Positions 51,302-60,808 of a stretch of DNA of 64,000 nt are shown here, one piece after another. Below the pieces are notes generated by a model. The model had not been told where the DNA came from. It searched no databases and saw only the letters and a program-made list of their open reading frames with translations. This DNA comes from a bacterium (GTDB lineage Bacteria > Patescibacteriota > Microgenomatia > UBA1406 > GWC2-37-13). The stretch spans positions 1 to 64,000 of the forward strand of contig JAKBEU010000002.1 of assembly GCA_021833625.1 (NCBI GenBank), given 5' to 3'. Made by a program: the position numbers and the translations under genes. Positions within the stretch are counted from its first letter, which is position 1. Each line of letters opens with the position of its first letter.

Positions 51302-52197
51302 ATGAATTTTTTAAATATTTCGCGATCACTTATTTTCCACATTTTTTTCTGTTCATTTCTTTTTGACAGAATTTTTGGTAATAAGAGAAACGCCATCCAA
51401 AATCCTTTTATAAACGGAGTGTCCCCTTTAAGCAAAGACACAAGAAGGTTCTTGAGAGAATACCCCACGTGTTCTGTTATCAGCTTTCCGTCCGAAATAT
51501 TTTTCCAAATGGTAATGAATTGATTGCGGTAGGCGATTGTTTTGATGCGTGACGACTGAAAATAGGTCGCAATGGTTGATTCATGGTGGTGTTCGACCGT
51601 TGTGTTGATGTCAAATTTAATCACATATCCCGCTTTCCACGCGCGGTAGGAAAGGTCGACATCTTCCCAATAAAAAGGGGAATATAGCTCATCAAATCCG
51701 TTGATGGCATTATATTTTTGTTTATCAAACAACATGCTCCCGCCCTCTGCCCATCCGTTTATGCCGCCTTTTGTTGCATCTGCTTTAGAATGCTGAAAAA
51801 AACCGCTTTCCCAATAAATGGTATTTCGTCCGACATATGATCCGTCCTTTTCCGTTTGGCGAAAGCTTACGGCAAATATATCGTTTTCCTTTTTGAAATA
51901 GCTGAGCGCGTTTTTGAAGCTATCGTCATTTAAAACAACATCGTTATTGAGAAGCAACACGTATTCTCCTTTTGTCTGTGAAATACCGCGACAGACGGCA
52001 CCTGCAAATCCAAGGTTTTTTTTATTTTCTACCACGTGCACTTGCGGGAACAACTTCTCCATTTCAGCCGTTAATGGTACTTCAGGATAATCATTTACGA
52101 CTATTATTTCGCAGTCGTTTAAAAAAGGAAGGTTGTGAATAAGGTTTGTATAGAGTTTCTCTTTGCCTTTGTATTGGGGAATAACAACGGAAATCAT
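51298..52197 (-). CDS. GT2 glycosyltransferase
   Basis: 299 aa. GT-A fold: ISVVIPQYKGKEKLYTNLIH, the UDP-sugar and metal motif LLLNNDVVLND (NND), and the acceptor motif FYWEDVDLSYRAWKAG, the ED and WEDVDL pattern of rhamnosyl- and related transferases. A C-terminal amphipathic or membrane-associated tail. Transfers a nucleotide-sugar to a lipid-linked acceptor in the cytoplasm. Linked by 4-nt overlaps on both sides. Confidence 0.92.
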   Translation of the reverse strand: MISVVIPQYKGKEKLYTNLIHNLPFLNDCEIIVVNDYPEVPLTAEMEKLFPQVHVVENKKNLGFAGAVCRGISQTKGEYVLLLNNDVVLNDDSFKNALSYFKKENDIFAVSFRQTEKDGSYVGRNTIYWESGFFQHSKADATKGGINGWAEGGSMLFDKQKYNAINGFDELYSPFYWEDVDLSYRAWKAGYVIKFDINTTVEHHHESTIATYFQSSRIKTIAYRNQFITIWKNISDGKLITEHVGYSLKNLLVSLLKGDTPFIKGFWMAFLLLPKILSKRNEQKKMWKISDREIFKKFI

Positions 52198-53264
52198 GGA
52201 AGAAGATTAAATGTTTTTATAACATGTTTTTTAAATGGCAAGTAGCTGAATTTTTCCGTTACAAAACGTTGCGCATTATTTTGTATCAATGCTTGGAGTG
52301 AAGGACGGTTGAGGAGATTGTTGACTTCGTGAAGAAGCTCGTCTTTTGTATTGAATACAAAACCGTTTCTTCCGTGCTCAATTATTTCCTTCGGCCCCCC
52401 CGCATTAAAACAGAAGGTAATACAACGTGATGCCATCGCTTCAAGCGGCGTCATCCCAAGATGCTCAACCTGTTCCGGATGTTTTGTTTCATCAACGCCA
52501 AATCCAGCAAAATGCCAAAACAGAAGCGATTCATTGTATAAATGTCGTAGCTCACTGAAGGAAACATTTGTTTTCCACTCGATACAAGACTGTGGGAATG
52601 TTTTTTTCAGTTCCTCAACATACCCCAGATCTTCCGTCTTTACTCCTCCCGCCAAAATAAGTTTAAACTGGGGATGATTGTGGTGGAAATGAAGAAATGT
52701 ACGGATAAGATCATCTTGTCTTTTGCTGTGCAGATGACGGAAAAATCTTCCAACACTTAATACATATGGTTTTTTTGATGTTGCAGGTTGGATGAATAAT
52801 TCTTCCGAAACATAGGGATATAGTACTTGAGTATGAACACCCCATTCGCTCAGCCATTTTTTTGTATAAAGAGAGTTTGAGATAAATACGCTATTTACCG
52901 TCTTTAAGGCATTAAGAGGAGTCATGTTATATAGTTTGCGGTTAGGAACCATACAAAAAATACCCGTATGTTTTGCAGGAGAGAAAAAATAACTGCCGTC
53001 CGTTACATAAAACAACCATTCTAAGGGAGAGAGTGCTCGTGCTTTTTCAAAAAAAGACATTTTTTGGATGTCCTTGGCGAAGGTCAGGTGAGTGAAGGAG
53101 AGTTGCAGTTTTTCTTTTATTTGGGAGGAAAGGTCTGCATCCCAAAAAATTTTGACATTATAGCCCAGCTCATCAAAAACCTTAAGAATGGAAAGAATGT
53201 GTTTTTCTCCGCCGCCCATGACATCAAGATAGGGGGTGTAGAGGCCGACGGTTTTTCTTCTCAT
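52194..53264 (-). CDS. GT4 glycosyltransferase (ALG11-like)
   Basis: 356 aa, GT-B fold. N-terminal GGGEKHILSILKVFDELGYN and C-terminal donor site HPEQVEHLGMTPLEAMASR with EIIEHGRNGFVF. This combination resembles eukaryotic ALG11/GT4 mannosyltransferases. Its start lies 41 nt inside the upstream GT2 gene. Likely adds mannose or a related hexose to a polyprenyl-linked oligosaccharide. Confidence 0.9.
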   Translation of the reverse strand: MRRKTVGLYTPYLDVMGGGEKHILSILKVFDELGYNVKIFWDADLSSQIKEKLQLSFTHLTFAKDIQKMSFFEKARALSPLEWLFYVTDGSYFFSPAKHTGIFCMVPNRKLYNMTPLNALKTVNSVFISNSLYTKKWLSEWGVHTQVLYPYVSEELFIQPATSKKPYVLSVGRFFRHLHSKRQDDLIRTFLHFHHNHPQFKLILAGGVKTEDLGYVEELKKTFPQSCIEWKTNVSFSELRHLYNESLLFWHFAGFGVDETKHPEQVEHLGMTPLEAMASRCITFCFNAGGPKEIIEHGRNGFVFNTKDELLHEVNNLLNRPSLQALIQNNAQRFVTEKFSYLPFKKHVIKTFNLLP

Positions 53265-53997
53265 ATAATAACAGGTATGTAATCGTTTTTGAAAACGCTT
53301 GATACACTGCTTCCATTATACCAATTGTGCCATCAAGGAATCCCGCACTTTTAAGAAGTCTCCTGTACAGTTCTCCAAAAAATTTTCTGAAAAAAGTGGG
53401 AGTTGAGACCGGTTTACTAGCTTTAAAAAGGAGGTCTGATTCGATATTCTCAAAAACAATTGTTTTGTTTACCATTTGTTCAACGTCTCCGTGGAAGTTG
53501 TGGAGAAAATGATTTTTCAAATGTCCCATTGTTCCTTCGATGAGCGGTGTTGAATGTATTTCCGTAGGCCATTTGCGGAATGAGACAAGCTTAATCAGTC
53601 TCATTTGTTCATCGGGCCACCACCCGCCATGTGTCAGCCATTTCTTTCCATCGAACATATTTTTTCGCGGCACCTTAAAATAGGAGTCCTGTGTATTTTT
53701 GATTGTTCTGTGAACTTCATCCGCAAGACTTTTTGTCATCCGTTCATCGCCGTCAAGAATGAAGACCCACTCAGAGTTTATTTGCTGCATTCCAAATGCA
53801 CGTCCCGGCTCGACGTATTTTGAATAGGGGAATAGAACAACGCGTGCGCCATTTTGCGACGCAATCTCAACTGTTTCGTCCGTACTTTCCATGTCAACGA
53901 CGGTGATGTCGCTGGTAAGCAGCTTTGCGGAGGCAATACACTCTGCAATTCTTTTCGCTTCGTTGTGGGTTTGGATGAGGACAGAAATCTTGTTCAT
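53224..53997 (-). CDS. GT2 glycosyltransferase (WaaE/KdtX-like)
   Basis: 257 aa from the ATG at 53997 (MNKISVLIQTHNEAKRIAEC); the frame is open to 54036 but this ATG follows the upstream stop by 4 nt. Contains VVDMESTDETVEIASQ, DGDERMT and the GGWWPDEQMRL motif of LPS core beta-1,4-glucosyltransferase-like GT2 enzymes. The C-terminal hydrophobic helix may attach it to the membrane. The end overlaps the GT4 start by 41 nt. Confidence 0.9.
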   Translation of the reverse strand: MNKISVLIQTHNEAKRIAECIASAKLLTSDITVVDMESTDETVEIASQNGARVVLFPYSKYVEPGRAFGMQQINSEWVFILDGDERMTKSLADEVHRTIKNTQDSYFKVPRKNMFDGKKWLTHGGWWPDEQMRLIKLVSFRKWPTEIHSTPLIEGTMGHLKNHFLHNFHGDVEQMVNKTIVFENIESDLLFKASKPVSTPTFFRKFFGELYRRLLKSAGFLDGTIGIMEAVYQAFSKTITYLLLYEKKNRRPLHPLS

Positions 53998-54001
53998 AAT
54001 T

Positions 54002-55651
54002 TTAATATTCAATAGAGCAATGGTATCGAGCTTCAACGCTGTTTACAAATTCTGCATGAAGTCTTTGTTTTTGAGACAGGTTTTGAGTATCTCTAAGTAA
54101 AGCTTTGTCAGTGGGGATAACTCTTTTTTGAATGGTTATGTCGCCAAAAGTTTTTTCTTCCACAAGTTGGGAGACCTTATCCTCTAAATATATTGTCGCT
54201 TCTCTTGCGGAATCAGGAATGCCCCCTGAAGGCTCAATAATGAGATATCTAACACTGGTTCTTTCACTGTCGTAAGGGAGATAGCTTTTATTCAGGATTT
54301 GTTGTTGTCCTGACCAGGTCGGGACATATCCATATCTGCTTTTGCCGTATGTCGTGTAGAGAAAAGACCATAACGTATTAACAAATAATGGGTTTGTAAC
54401 GGCACAAATACTAAAGGGCTTTTTTTCTGAAGCGATATAGGAATAATCAATCATTTTTTTTTCACTTTTGAGGATAAGGGGTTGTAGGGCTAAAAGTTTC
54501 GCGTTTTGAAAGTTTTCATTCGCCAATTGAAAAAGATTTGAGAATAGTATCAAAGCAACAACAAGAATCCCAACAATCTTGCCACCTTGATATTTAAAAA
54601 GATAATATATGCCGGCAGCAAAAACAATCGTCAAAGGTGCGAAGATTGAGCTATTGATAACCTGTACATTTAAAACTCCCGATTTAAAAAGAAACAGGGG
54701 AAGAGTTGAAAAAAGCCAAATATATAAGAATAATAATTTATTCTTTTCGTCCACGTTTTTTTTATTTTTCCAGACAATTCCAAGGAAAAGGAAGAGAAGT
54801 ACAAATCCGGCAAACTTTCCATACGAGAAGAGTGAATAGCCAATTGCCTCCGAAATGCGGTTGTAGTACCGCATGCCATTATCGGCCAGAGAGGTAAAAA
54901 AATGCAAATGGGAAGCATAATTCGTTGATTGATGTCCGAAGTACCCAAGGAGTGACCTTGTCATCATAAAGCGCCATTTCATTTCTGCAATAAGAAAGGT
55001 TGAGAGAAGAAGAATAAGTAATCCAATAGCAGTAAGACATGTTTTCAGCGAAGGCCTATATTTAAAGGTGATAAAAAAAATCGGATAAAAAATAAGAAGA
55101 TAAACCAAATAGAAATTAAAATGAATTGCTGCCGCGAGTCCAACGACGCTTATGATGAGTCCAATTTCCTTTTTCTTGAAGAGCGCAATTGAGAGGCCTA
55201 GAAAAAAAACAATAGTACTGGCTGACATTGGGGAGGCGTTTGAAATATATCGTGAAAAATTTATTTGCTCGTAAGAAACAGCCCACAGTAAAGCTGCAAA
55301 GAGGGATATTTTTTTATTGTTAAACAATACTTGTGATGAAAAGTAGATGAGTACAACTCCGCTCAGATTTATTAAAACAAAAAAGAGTGCGGCATAATTC
55401 ATGTTGAAGTTGGTAAGCGCGTATACGGGGGTAAGCATGTAATAAAGCAGGGGACCGTTGAAAACTCCCGGGATGTCGGTTTCTGGCCCGACAATCTTAA
55501 GTTTTTTTTGCATTATCTCCATCACTCTTTGAGCATCTCTCGCCTGGTCGTAAGCAACGAGGACATTATCTTTTAAATTTATTACGCGCAATATAAGGGC
55601 AACACAGCAGATGAGAAATAATAAAAAATAAGGATTCTTTAACAACTTCAT
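54002..55651 (-). CDS. GT39-family membrane glycosyltransferase
   Basis: 549 aa, about eleven membrane helices with a first-loop motif VAYDQARDAQRVMEIMQ, the YDQxRD variant of the GT-C acidic site also used by the next gene. A soluble extracytoplasmic domain (about 400-549) lies at the C-terminus. Polyprenyl-phosphate-sugar dependent transferase on the outer side of the membrane. It is 2 nt downstream of the related gene at 55653. Confidence 0.82.
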   Translation of the reverse strand: MKLLKNPYFLLFLICCVALILRVINLKDNVLVAYDQARDAQRVMEIMQKKLKIVGPETDIPGVFNGPLLYYMLTPVYALTNFNMNYAALFFVLINLSGVVLIYFSSQVLFNNKKISLFAALLWAVSYEQINFSRYISNASPMSASTIVFFLGLSIALFKKKEIGLIISVVGLAAAIHFNFYLVYLLIFYPIFFITFKYRPSLKTCLTAIGLLILLLSTFLIAEMKWRFMMTRSLLGYFGHQSTNYASHLHFFTSLADNGMRYYNRISEAIGYSLFSYGKFAGFVLLFLFLGIVWKNKKNVDEKNKLLFLYIWLFSTLPLFLFKSGVLNVQVINSSIFAPLTIVFAAGIYYLFKYQGGKIVGILVVALILFSNLFQLANENFQNAKLLALQPLILKSEKKMIDYSYIASEKKPFSICAVTNPLFVNTLWSFLYTTYGKSRYGYVPTWSGQQQILNKSYLPYDSERTSVRYLIIEPSGGIPDSAREATIYLEDKVSQLVEEKTFGDITIQKRVIPTDKALLRDTQNLSQKQRLHAEFVNSVEARYHCSIEY

Positions 55652-55652
55652 A

Positions 55653-57140
55653 TCATTTCGGGAGCACTTTATAATAACGGACTTCTACATCTTTTAACTT
55701 TGTTATCGATACTTCATATTTATCTTTTGGCTCATTTACCTCAAGCCAGTCATCTCTTCTTTTCTTATAACTGTCCGATTCCACGATAAACCAACAGGTT
55801 CCGTTTATCCATTCAGAAGAAGGAGCGCTGATCTTACCTTTCAGCTTGTTGTACATAAATAAATAATTGTAGGTGTGAGGGATCACCGGCGGAGTATATA
55901 TCCTGACGCAAAATTGACTATTTGCAGATTCATTTTGCATGATTACGTTCATCACATCTTCCTGTATCGCAAGACCGTCTTTTTGCGGAGACGTCTTATG
56001 TGCAAGAACAATCGTCAACAATTGGGTAATAAAAAAGGCGGAAATTATACAAATAAAGCCAACTTTAATAACTGTGGTTTTTACATTTAATTGTGAAAAA
56101 ACAGAAATCATGAAAAACATCATGATATATTGAATGCCCTCATAGTAGTTGCCCCAAAAATTATCTTTATAAACAAGAGATATGAGGAACAGAAAAAGCA
56201 CTAAATACCCGGAAAATAACGTAAACGGACTAATCTTTTTTTTCTTAGAGATGAGGAATACCACCGCGAGAAGGACGAGCACTGCAAAAGAAATTGCCCA
56301 TACGTCATTCGGAAACATCCCTTTCCAGTATCCGACAAACAAGTGGAATCTGTCAGTAAGGACATCAACGAAAGATTTGGGGTTATACAGTTTTGGTTTG
56401 GTAAAAAAAGACAGGAGAACTCTCGTTTGTTGAAACTTATTTTTTAACTCAAATAGTATGCGGGGAGCAAAAGCAATTATCAGTCCCGCGAGAGTGAATA
56501 GCAGTGACTTGATATTTTTTATAACAGCTCTTAATTGGGGAAATAGTGCGTGTGCAAGAAAATAAACGGGAATAATGAATAGTCCAAATGAAAGCTCAAA
56601 TTCGGCGACAAACCCAAGAGCCAGTCCGTTGATCAGGTACAGCACATTATTTTTTTTCTTTCCTTTTTCAAAAATAAGATAATTCGTGATGAGGAATATT
56701 ACGAGTGAAGGGAGAACCATAATATTGTTTCCGACAAAAAGGGAAGTGAAAGTGAAGTAAGGAGAGAAGGCGATGAGAAAACCAGCAAAAATCGCCAACA
56801 TGTCATTTGTTTTCATGCTTATAAACAGCATGATGGCTACAAAACAAAGAAGATGGATCGCTAAATTTGCGTAGTAATATCCGATGGGAGCCCCTTTGAA
56901 TAGAAGAAATGGGAGCGCGAGATAGTAGTACCACCATGATCCGTGGAAAAGGCCGTTTATGCCTGTTGTTGGTCCGATAAAAGGAATGTGGTGAGTGAGA
57001 ACGATGTTTGCGCCAGCCATGAAATCGCGCCCCTGATCGTAGGTATATGCGACTGAATGAGCAAGAAGGGCAGGAAAGCGTATATATAAGAAAAGAAAAA
57101 TGCTAGTAACATATCCGAGGATACTGAGTATTTTTTTCAT
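55653..57140 (-). CDS. GT39-family membrane glycosyltransferase
   Basis: 495 aa from the ATG at 57140 (an in-frame GTG lies upstream at 57161). Multi-pass membrane protein with YTYDQGRDFMAGANIVLTHH in the first loop and IGPTTGINGLFHGSWWYYYL after it; clear paralogue of the preceding entry. The C-terminus is an extracytoplasmic domain with cysteines (CVRIYTPP, GTCWFIVE). Start of the minus-strand glycosyltransferase operon. Confidence 0.82.
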   Translation of the reverse strand: MKKILSILGYVTSIFLFLYIRFPALLAHSVAYTYDQGRDFMAGANIVLTHHIPFIGPTTGINGLFHGSWWYYYLALPFLLFKGAPIGYYYANLAIHLLCFVAIMLFISMKTNDMLAIFAGFLIAFSPYFTFTSLFVGNNIMVLPSLVIFLITNYLIFEKGKKKNNVLYLINGLALGFVAEFELSFGLFIIPVYFLAHALFPQLRAVIKNIKSLLFTLAGLIIAFAPRILFELKNKFQQTRVLLSFFTKPKLYNPKSFVDVLTDRFHLFVGYWKGMFPNDVWAISFAVLVLLAVVFLISKKKKISPFTLFSGYLVLFLFLISLVYKDNFWGNYYEGIQYIMMFFMISVFSQLNVKTTVIKVGFICIISAFFITQLLTIVLAHKTSPQKDGLAIQEDVMNVIMQNESANSQFCVRIYTPPVIPHTYNYLFMYNKLKGKISAPSSEWINGTCWFIVESDSYKKRRDDWLEVNEPKDKYEVSITKLKDVEVRYYKVLPK

Positions 57141-57230
57141 ATTTATATCAAATTTTAGCACACAGGCTCATTCTTTAGGTCGCATCTGATTACTCTCCGT
57201 AATTTTCATGAAAAAATGCGACTCTGTTTA

Positions 57231-57260
57231 TTTACGGACGGGCCCTTAGTACAATATAGT
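57231..57260 (+). promoter_or_regulatory. Promoter of the 57266 gene (leaderless)
   Basis: TTTACG (57231-57236), 18 nt, TATAGT (57255-57260), then 5 nt to the ATG. The intergenic gap also serves the divergent gene at 57140. Confidence 0.45.
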
Positions 57261-57265
57261 TCTAT

Positions 57266-58357
57266 ATGATAGTTTTTCTTTATGGAATTGTTCTTTTTGC
57301 TTTAGGCATTTATTCGTACTTTCTTATTGACCCGAACATCACTTTTTTTCAAAGTAAATATTGGGTAGCATTTCGCGATTGGGCGGTGTATCTTGGCTAC
57401 TACAGACGGGATATCTCGTGGATTGTGTATCTCGTCCTTCTCATTTTGCTGTTTATTTTCCACTTTATCTTTCTCAAGAAATTTAAAGACTATTCGGTAG
57501 TGCGGATAGCCGGTATGATTGCCCTTTTCGGTTGCATTTCATATCCCTTTATTTCCCACGATCTGTTCAATTATTTATTTGATGCCCGCATCCTCACGCA
57601 CTATGGGCTCAATCCCTATACTCATACGGCACTTGATTTCCAAAAAGACTTATGGACACGTTTTATGCACTGGACGCACAGGACGTATCCATACGGTCCC
57701 ACTTTTTTGCCGCTCACCCTCATTCCTTCCTTTTTGGGTCTTGGAAAATTCTCCATAACCTTTTTTCTTTACAAGCTTATGAATGGGGCGCTTTTCTTGC
57801 TGTCAACATATCTCTTAAATAAGACAAATAAGAAAGCAGCAATGCTTTTTGCGACCAGCCCGCTTATTATTGTTGAGGGGATAATCAATACGCATAACGA
57901 TCTGATTGCAGTATCACTAGGACTGATAGGTATATATTATCTGGGGAAGAAGCATAATATTTGGGCGCGTACTTTTTTCTTATTGTCGGTGGGAATAAAA
58001 TATATTACTGTACCTATCGTTGCTTTGGGTACGTCATTAAAAATGAATCGGTACACACAACTGCTTTTTGTAGGACAGGGCCTCCTTATTCTTTATGCAT
58101 GCTATAAAATGGAAATCCAACCGTGGTATTTTCTCTCTTTTTTTGTCTTTGTTCCTTATTTTCCGGATATCCTTGAGAAATTAAATATTCTTTTTTTTGG
58201 ATTGCTTATTTCCTACTATCCCTTCATTCGTTTTGGAGATTGGACGGTAAAAACTGTCGCACTGAAACGAGAAATCGTTTTTATTGTCGCGTTTATCCAA
58301 ATTGTATATTTAATAACGTATTACTTACTGCGGAAAAGAAAGTTTTTGACAAGATGA
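57266..58357 (+). CDS. GT87-like polyprenol-dependent membrane mannosyltransferase
   Basis: 363 aa with about ten membrane helices. The motif SHDLFNYLFDARILTHYGLNPYTHTALDF is the signature of alpha-(1,6)-mannopyranosyltransferase/GT87-type proteins (split here: SHDLFNYLFDARI then LTHYGLNPYTH). Substrate is probably a polyprenyl-phosphate hexose. It lies between two divergent GT runs and overlaps the convergent GT2 gene by 37 nt. Confidence 0.75.
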   Translation: MIVFLYGIVLFALGIYSYFLIDPNITFFQSKYWVAFRDWAVYLGYYRRDISWIVYLVLLILLFIFHFIFLKKFKDYSVVRIAGMIALFGCISYPFISHDLFNYLFDARILTHYGLNPYTHTALDFQKDLWTRFMHWTHRTYPYGPTFLPLTLIPSFLGLGKFSITFFLYKLMNGALFLLSTYLLNKTNKKAAMLFATSPLIIVEGIINTHNDLIAVSLGLIGIYYLGKKHNIWARTFFLLSVGIKYITVPIVALGTSLKMNRYTQLLFVGQGLLILYACYKMEIQPWYFLSFFVFVPYFPDILEKLNILFFGLLISYYPFIRFGDWTVKTVALKREIVFIVAFIQIVYLITYYLLRKRKFLTR

Positions 58358-59136
58358 AGCTTTGTTCTAAGAGGCGCATATTTTAGTCCGAACTTCATTC
58401 TGTTTTTATCAAGATATCTTTGCTGGAATGCGGATGCTGCTCCGCTTGTTGACTGTCCGCTTTTATGCCAGATAACAATTGAAGGATCAAAGAATAGGGG
58501 AACGCGTGCATTCATTGCTCGTGCACAATAATCAGCATCTTCAAAATATAAGAAATAAGAGCTGTCCCAGTTTCCGATTTTTTCAACGACTGACTTGTCA
58601 TATGCCATAAAGCAGCCGGTAATAAATGTTGTAGGCTCAAATGTGTCGTATTGTCCTTTATCGACCTCATCAACACCCCGGTGAGTCGTGTATACGTTAT
58701 TCCAATCGGTAATTCCTCCCGCATACCATAAGACCTTACCGCGCTCGCTCTCATTGTATCGTGATTGGTGATATTCAAAGCCCGGATAATAATAAATCTT
58801 TGCCCCGATAATGGAGGTGGGGTGGGAGGTAAGGCTCTTTTTTATGTTTGCCACAAAATCAGACTTCATTGTTACGTCGTTGTTCATGGGACAAAGAAAC
58901 CTATATCCCTTATTTATTGCCTGCTGTATTCCCTGATTTAATCCATATGCATATCCTTTGTTCTCGTCATGAGAATAGGTGACGTAGGAAGGGTAGGGGT
59001 ATTCTTTTGGATCCGGCGTAAGATCAACAACAAATACATGAAAATTTTTGTCGGTTTGTTTCTCCAGTGAGGCAAAATAGTCGTCCAAAATGGTATAATT
59101 CTTGAAGATTACCGTTATTAATGCGAGTTTTTCCAT
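58321..59136 (-). CDS. GT2 glycosyltransferase
   Basis: 271 aa from the ATG at 59136 (MEKLALITVIFKNYTILDDY). GT-A fold with CPMNNDVTMKSDFV (NND) and FLYFEDADYCARAMNA (ED). The ATG is back to back with the ATG of the plus-strand gene (CATATG), and its -10 TATAAT (59144-59149, minus) lies within that gene, 7 nt upstream of the start. Substrate unknown. Confidence 0.9.
   Translation of the reverse strand: MEKLALITVIFKNYTILDDYFASLEKQTDKNFHVFVVDLTPDPKEYPYPSYVTYSHDENKGYAYGLNQGIQQAINKGYRFLCPMNNDVTMKSDFVANIKKSLTSHPTSIIGAKIYYYPGFEYHQSRYNESERGKVLWYAGGITDWNNVYTTHRGVDEVDKGQYDTFEPTTFITGCFMAYDKSVVEKIGNWDSSYFLYFEDADYCARAMNARVPLFFDPSIVIWHKSGQSTSGAASAFQQRYLDKNRMKFGLKYAPLRTKLHLVKNFLFRSK
59094..59099 (+). promoter_or_regulatory. 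Extended -10 promoter of the 59137 gene
   Basis: TGGTATAAT (extended -10) on the plus strand, inside the divergent GT2 coding region; about 37 nt upstream of the ATG at 59137. Confidence 0.5.
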
Positions 59137-60807
59137 ATGTTTAATTATATCAATAAGCTTGTGAAAAAAATTAAGCCTCTTCATGTTTTATTAGCAGTAA
59201 TCGGTATTCTTTTTGTCGTTAATTCACAATATGTTGCTTATCCTGATGAATTCGTAAACATTCTTGGAGGACAGTTCATCCTGCAAGGGAAGGTTCCTTA
59301 CCGCCAATTTTTTGATCATCATCTTCCGGGAGCATGGTATCTTTCTGCGCTTATCCTTCTTTTTTCTTTTGGTTCATTTGTCCGTTTTCGTTTATTGTGG
59401 GGAATCATACAGTTTCTCACTCTTTTTTTTGTCGGAAGATTCGTGCAGAAACGGAATAAGGAACTCTTTCCTTTTTTCATGGGATTTTTTCTTATCTATC
59501 CGTTGCTTACCATGTACTATTGGACGCATCTCTTTATAGCTGACGGCATTGCTTTTCTTTTTTTCAGTGCTCTTTTTTGGATGTTGTTTACGGAAAGCTA
59601 TCATAAAGAAACTGAATTTAAAACCGTCATTCTTCTTTCCTTGGCTAACTTTTTCTTTGTTTTTTCCTCACTCACTTATATTTATATCTCGCTCCTTTTT
59701 TATGCATGGATTGTCGTCCTTTTGTTTAAAACAAAACCGAAGTGGAACGATATTGTACGTTTCTGTTTAATAAGTGTAGCCCCTTATCTTCTGTATGGGC
59801 TTTATTTACTTATTTCAAACTCATGGAAAGAATTTTATATCTCAAACTTCGTATACAACACAACTCTTTATATTGATATCCCCAACTACACTCCCGGTCA
59901 CTTTTTCAACCCTTTTAAGTTTGCTCTGACCATTATTTACAACTTCTTCAATACCTATATCCAGCTTTTGGTGAGGATAAAGGAATTCAATCTTTATTTT
60001 CCGGTTGATCTGGTTCTTGCCCTGTCCACATTTCTTTTATTGGTATTCATGATGACGGAGTTGCCCCTTTTTGGCGGCTTATACTTTCTTATTCTGTCTT
60101 TCTCGGCTCCCCGAAGCAACCTTATGAAAATAGGGGAGACGGACTATCAATCGGGACTGTTTATTGCCTTGGGAAGTATTTCTTTTTTCATGCTCCTTTG
60201 GAGATACCGTCATATTAAATTTAGTTTCGAACCGCTTGAGTTTGTCCGTAAGTTCTTGGTGGCAATGGTCGTTATTTATGGGGTGTTTGCGGGGATATTT
60301 CTTGCTCAAAATACCTACAACAAATTTTATCTGCGATACACGCAAAAAATGCCAAGCATCTCAAATCATGCCGCAACGGCACTTTTCTTCAATGAAGTGT
60401 TACAGAAAGGCGATTATTACTGGGTCGGGCCATACGAACCGAACGAAGAGTTCTTCGTAAGGGACGCGAAACTGCCCGGCAAATTTCCAACACTTTTGCC
60501 ACAGTTTAGGGAAAGCGGATATTTCAGTAATGAATTTATTAAACAGTTTGAAGCAAATCCCCCAAAGATAATTATCTTTAAACACGAAGCGTCCATTTTC
60601 GGAACACCGGCCCTTGAGTTTGGAAAATTCTTTACCGATTGGATGGAAGGGAAATATATCTCGATTGAAAATATAAAGATGAAAGGGCTTACAGTTCTCA
60701 AAAGTCCCGAATCGTTTAACATGAGGACCGATGTCTATTTGCTAAAGACGGATGAAGCAACTCTTTTGAATAAGCTCGTCGAGAAGGAGTATATAACAAT
60801 ACATTAA
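59137..60807 (+). CDS. GT39-family membrane glycosyltransferase
   Basis: 556 aa, about eleven membrane helices. First loop: NSQYVAYPDEFVNILGGQFI followed by GKVPYRQFFDHHLPGAWYL; the PDE and FFDHHLPG pattern is frequent in bacterial GT39-like proteins. An alternative GTG start at 59161 (KKIKPLHVLL) would avoid the overlap with the divergent promoter. C-terminal soluble domain outside the membrane. Followed after 1 nt by another membrane glycosyltransferase. Confidence 0.8.
   Translation: MFNYINKLVKKIKPLHVLLAVIGILFVVNSQYVAYPDEFVNILGGQFILQGKVPYRQFFDHHLPGAWYLSALILLFSFGSFVRFRLLWGIIQFLTLFFVGRFVQKRNKELFPFFMGFFLIYPLLTMYYWTHLFIADGIAFLFFSALFWMLFTESYHKETEFKTVILLSLANFFFVFSSLTYIYISLLFYAWIVVLLFKTKPKWNDIVRFCLISVAPYLLYGLYLLISNSWKEFYISNFVYNTTLYIDIPNYTPGHFFNPFKFALTIIYNFFNTYIQLLVRIKEFNLYFPVDLVLALSTFLLLVFMMTELPLFGGLYFLILSFSAPRSNLMKIGETDYQSGLFIALGSISFFMLLWRYRHIKFSFEPLEFVRKFLVAMVVIYGVFAGIFLAQNTYNKFYLRYTQKMPSISNHAATALFFNEVLQKGDYYWVGPYEPNEEFFVRDAKLPGKFPTLLPQFRESGYFSNEFIKQFEANPPKIIIFKHEASIFGTPALEFGKFFTDWMEGKYISIENIKMKGLTVLKSPESFNMRTDVYLLKTDEATLLNKLVEKEYITIH
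59144..59149 (-). promoter_or_regulatory. Promoter -10 of the GT2 gene at 59136 (leaderless)
   Basis: TATAAT on the minus strand with 7 nt to the start codon; it lies inside the first codons of the plus-strand gene. Confidence 0.5.
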
Positions 60808-60808
60808 T

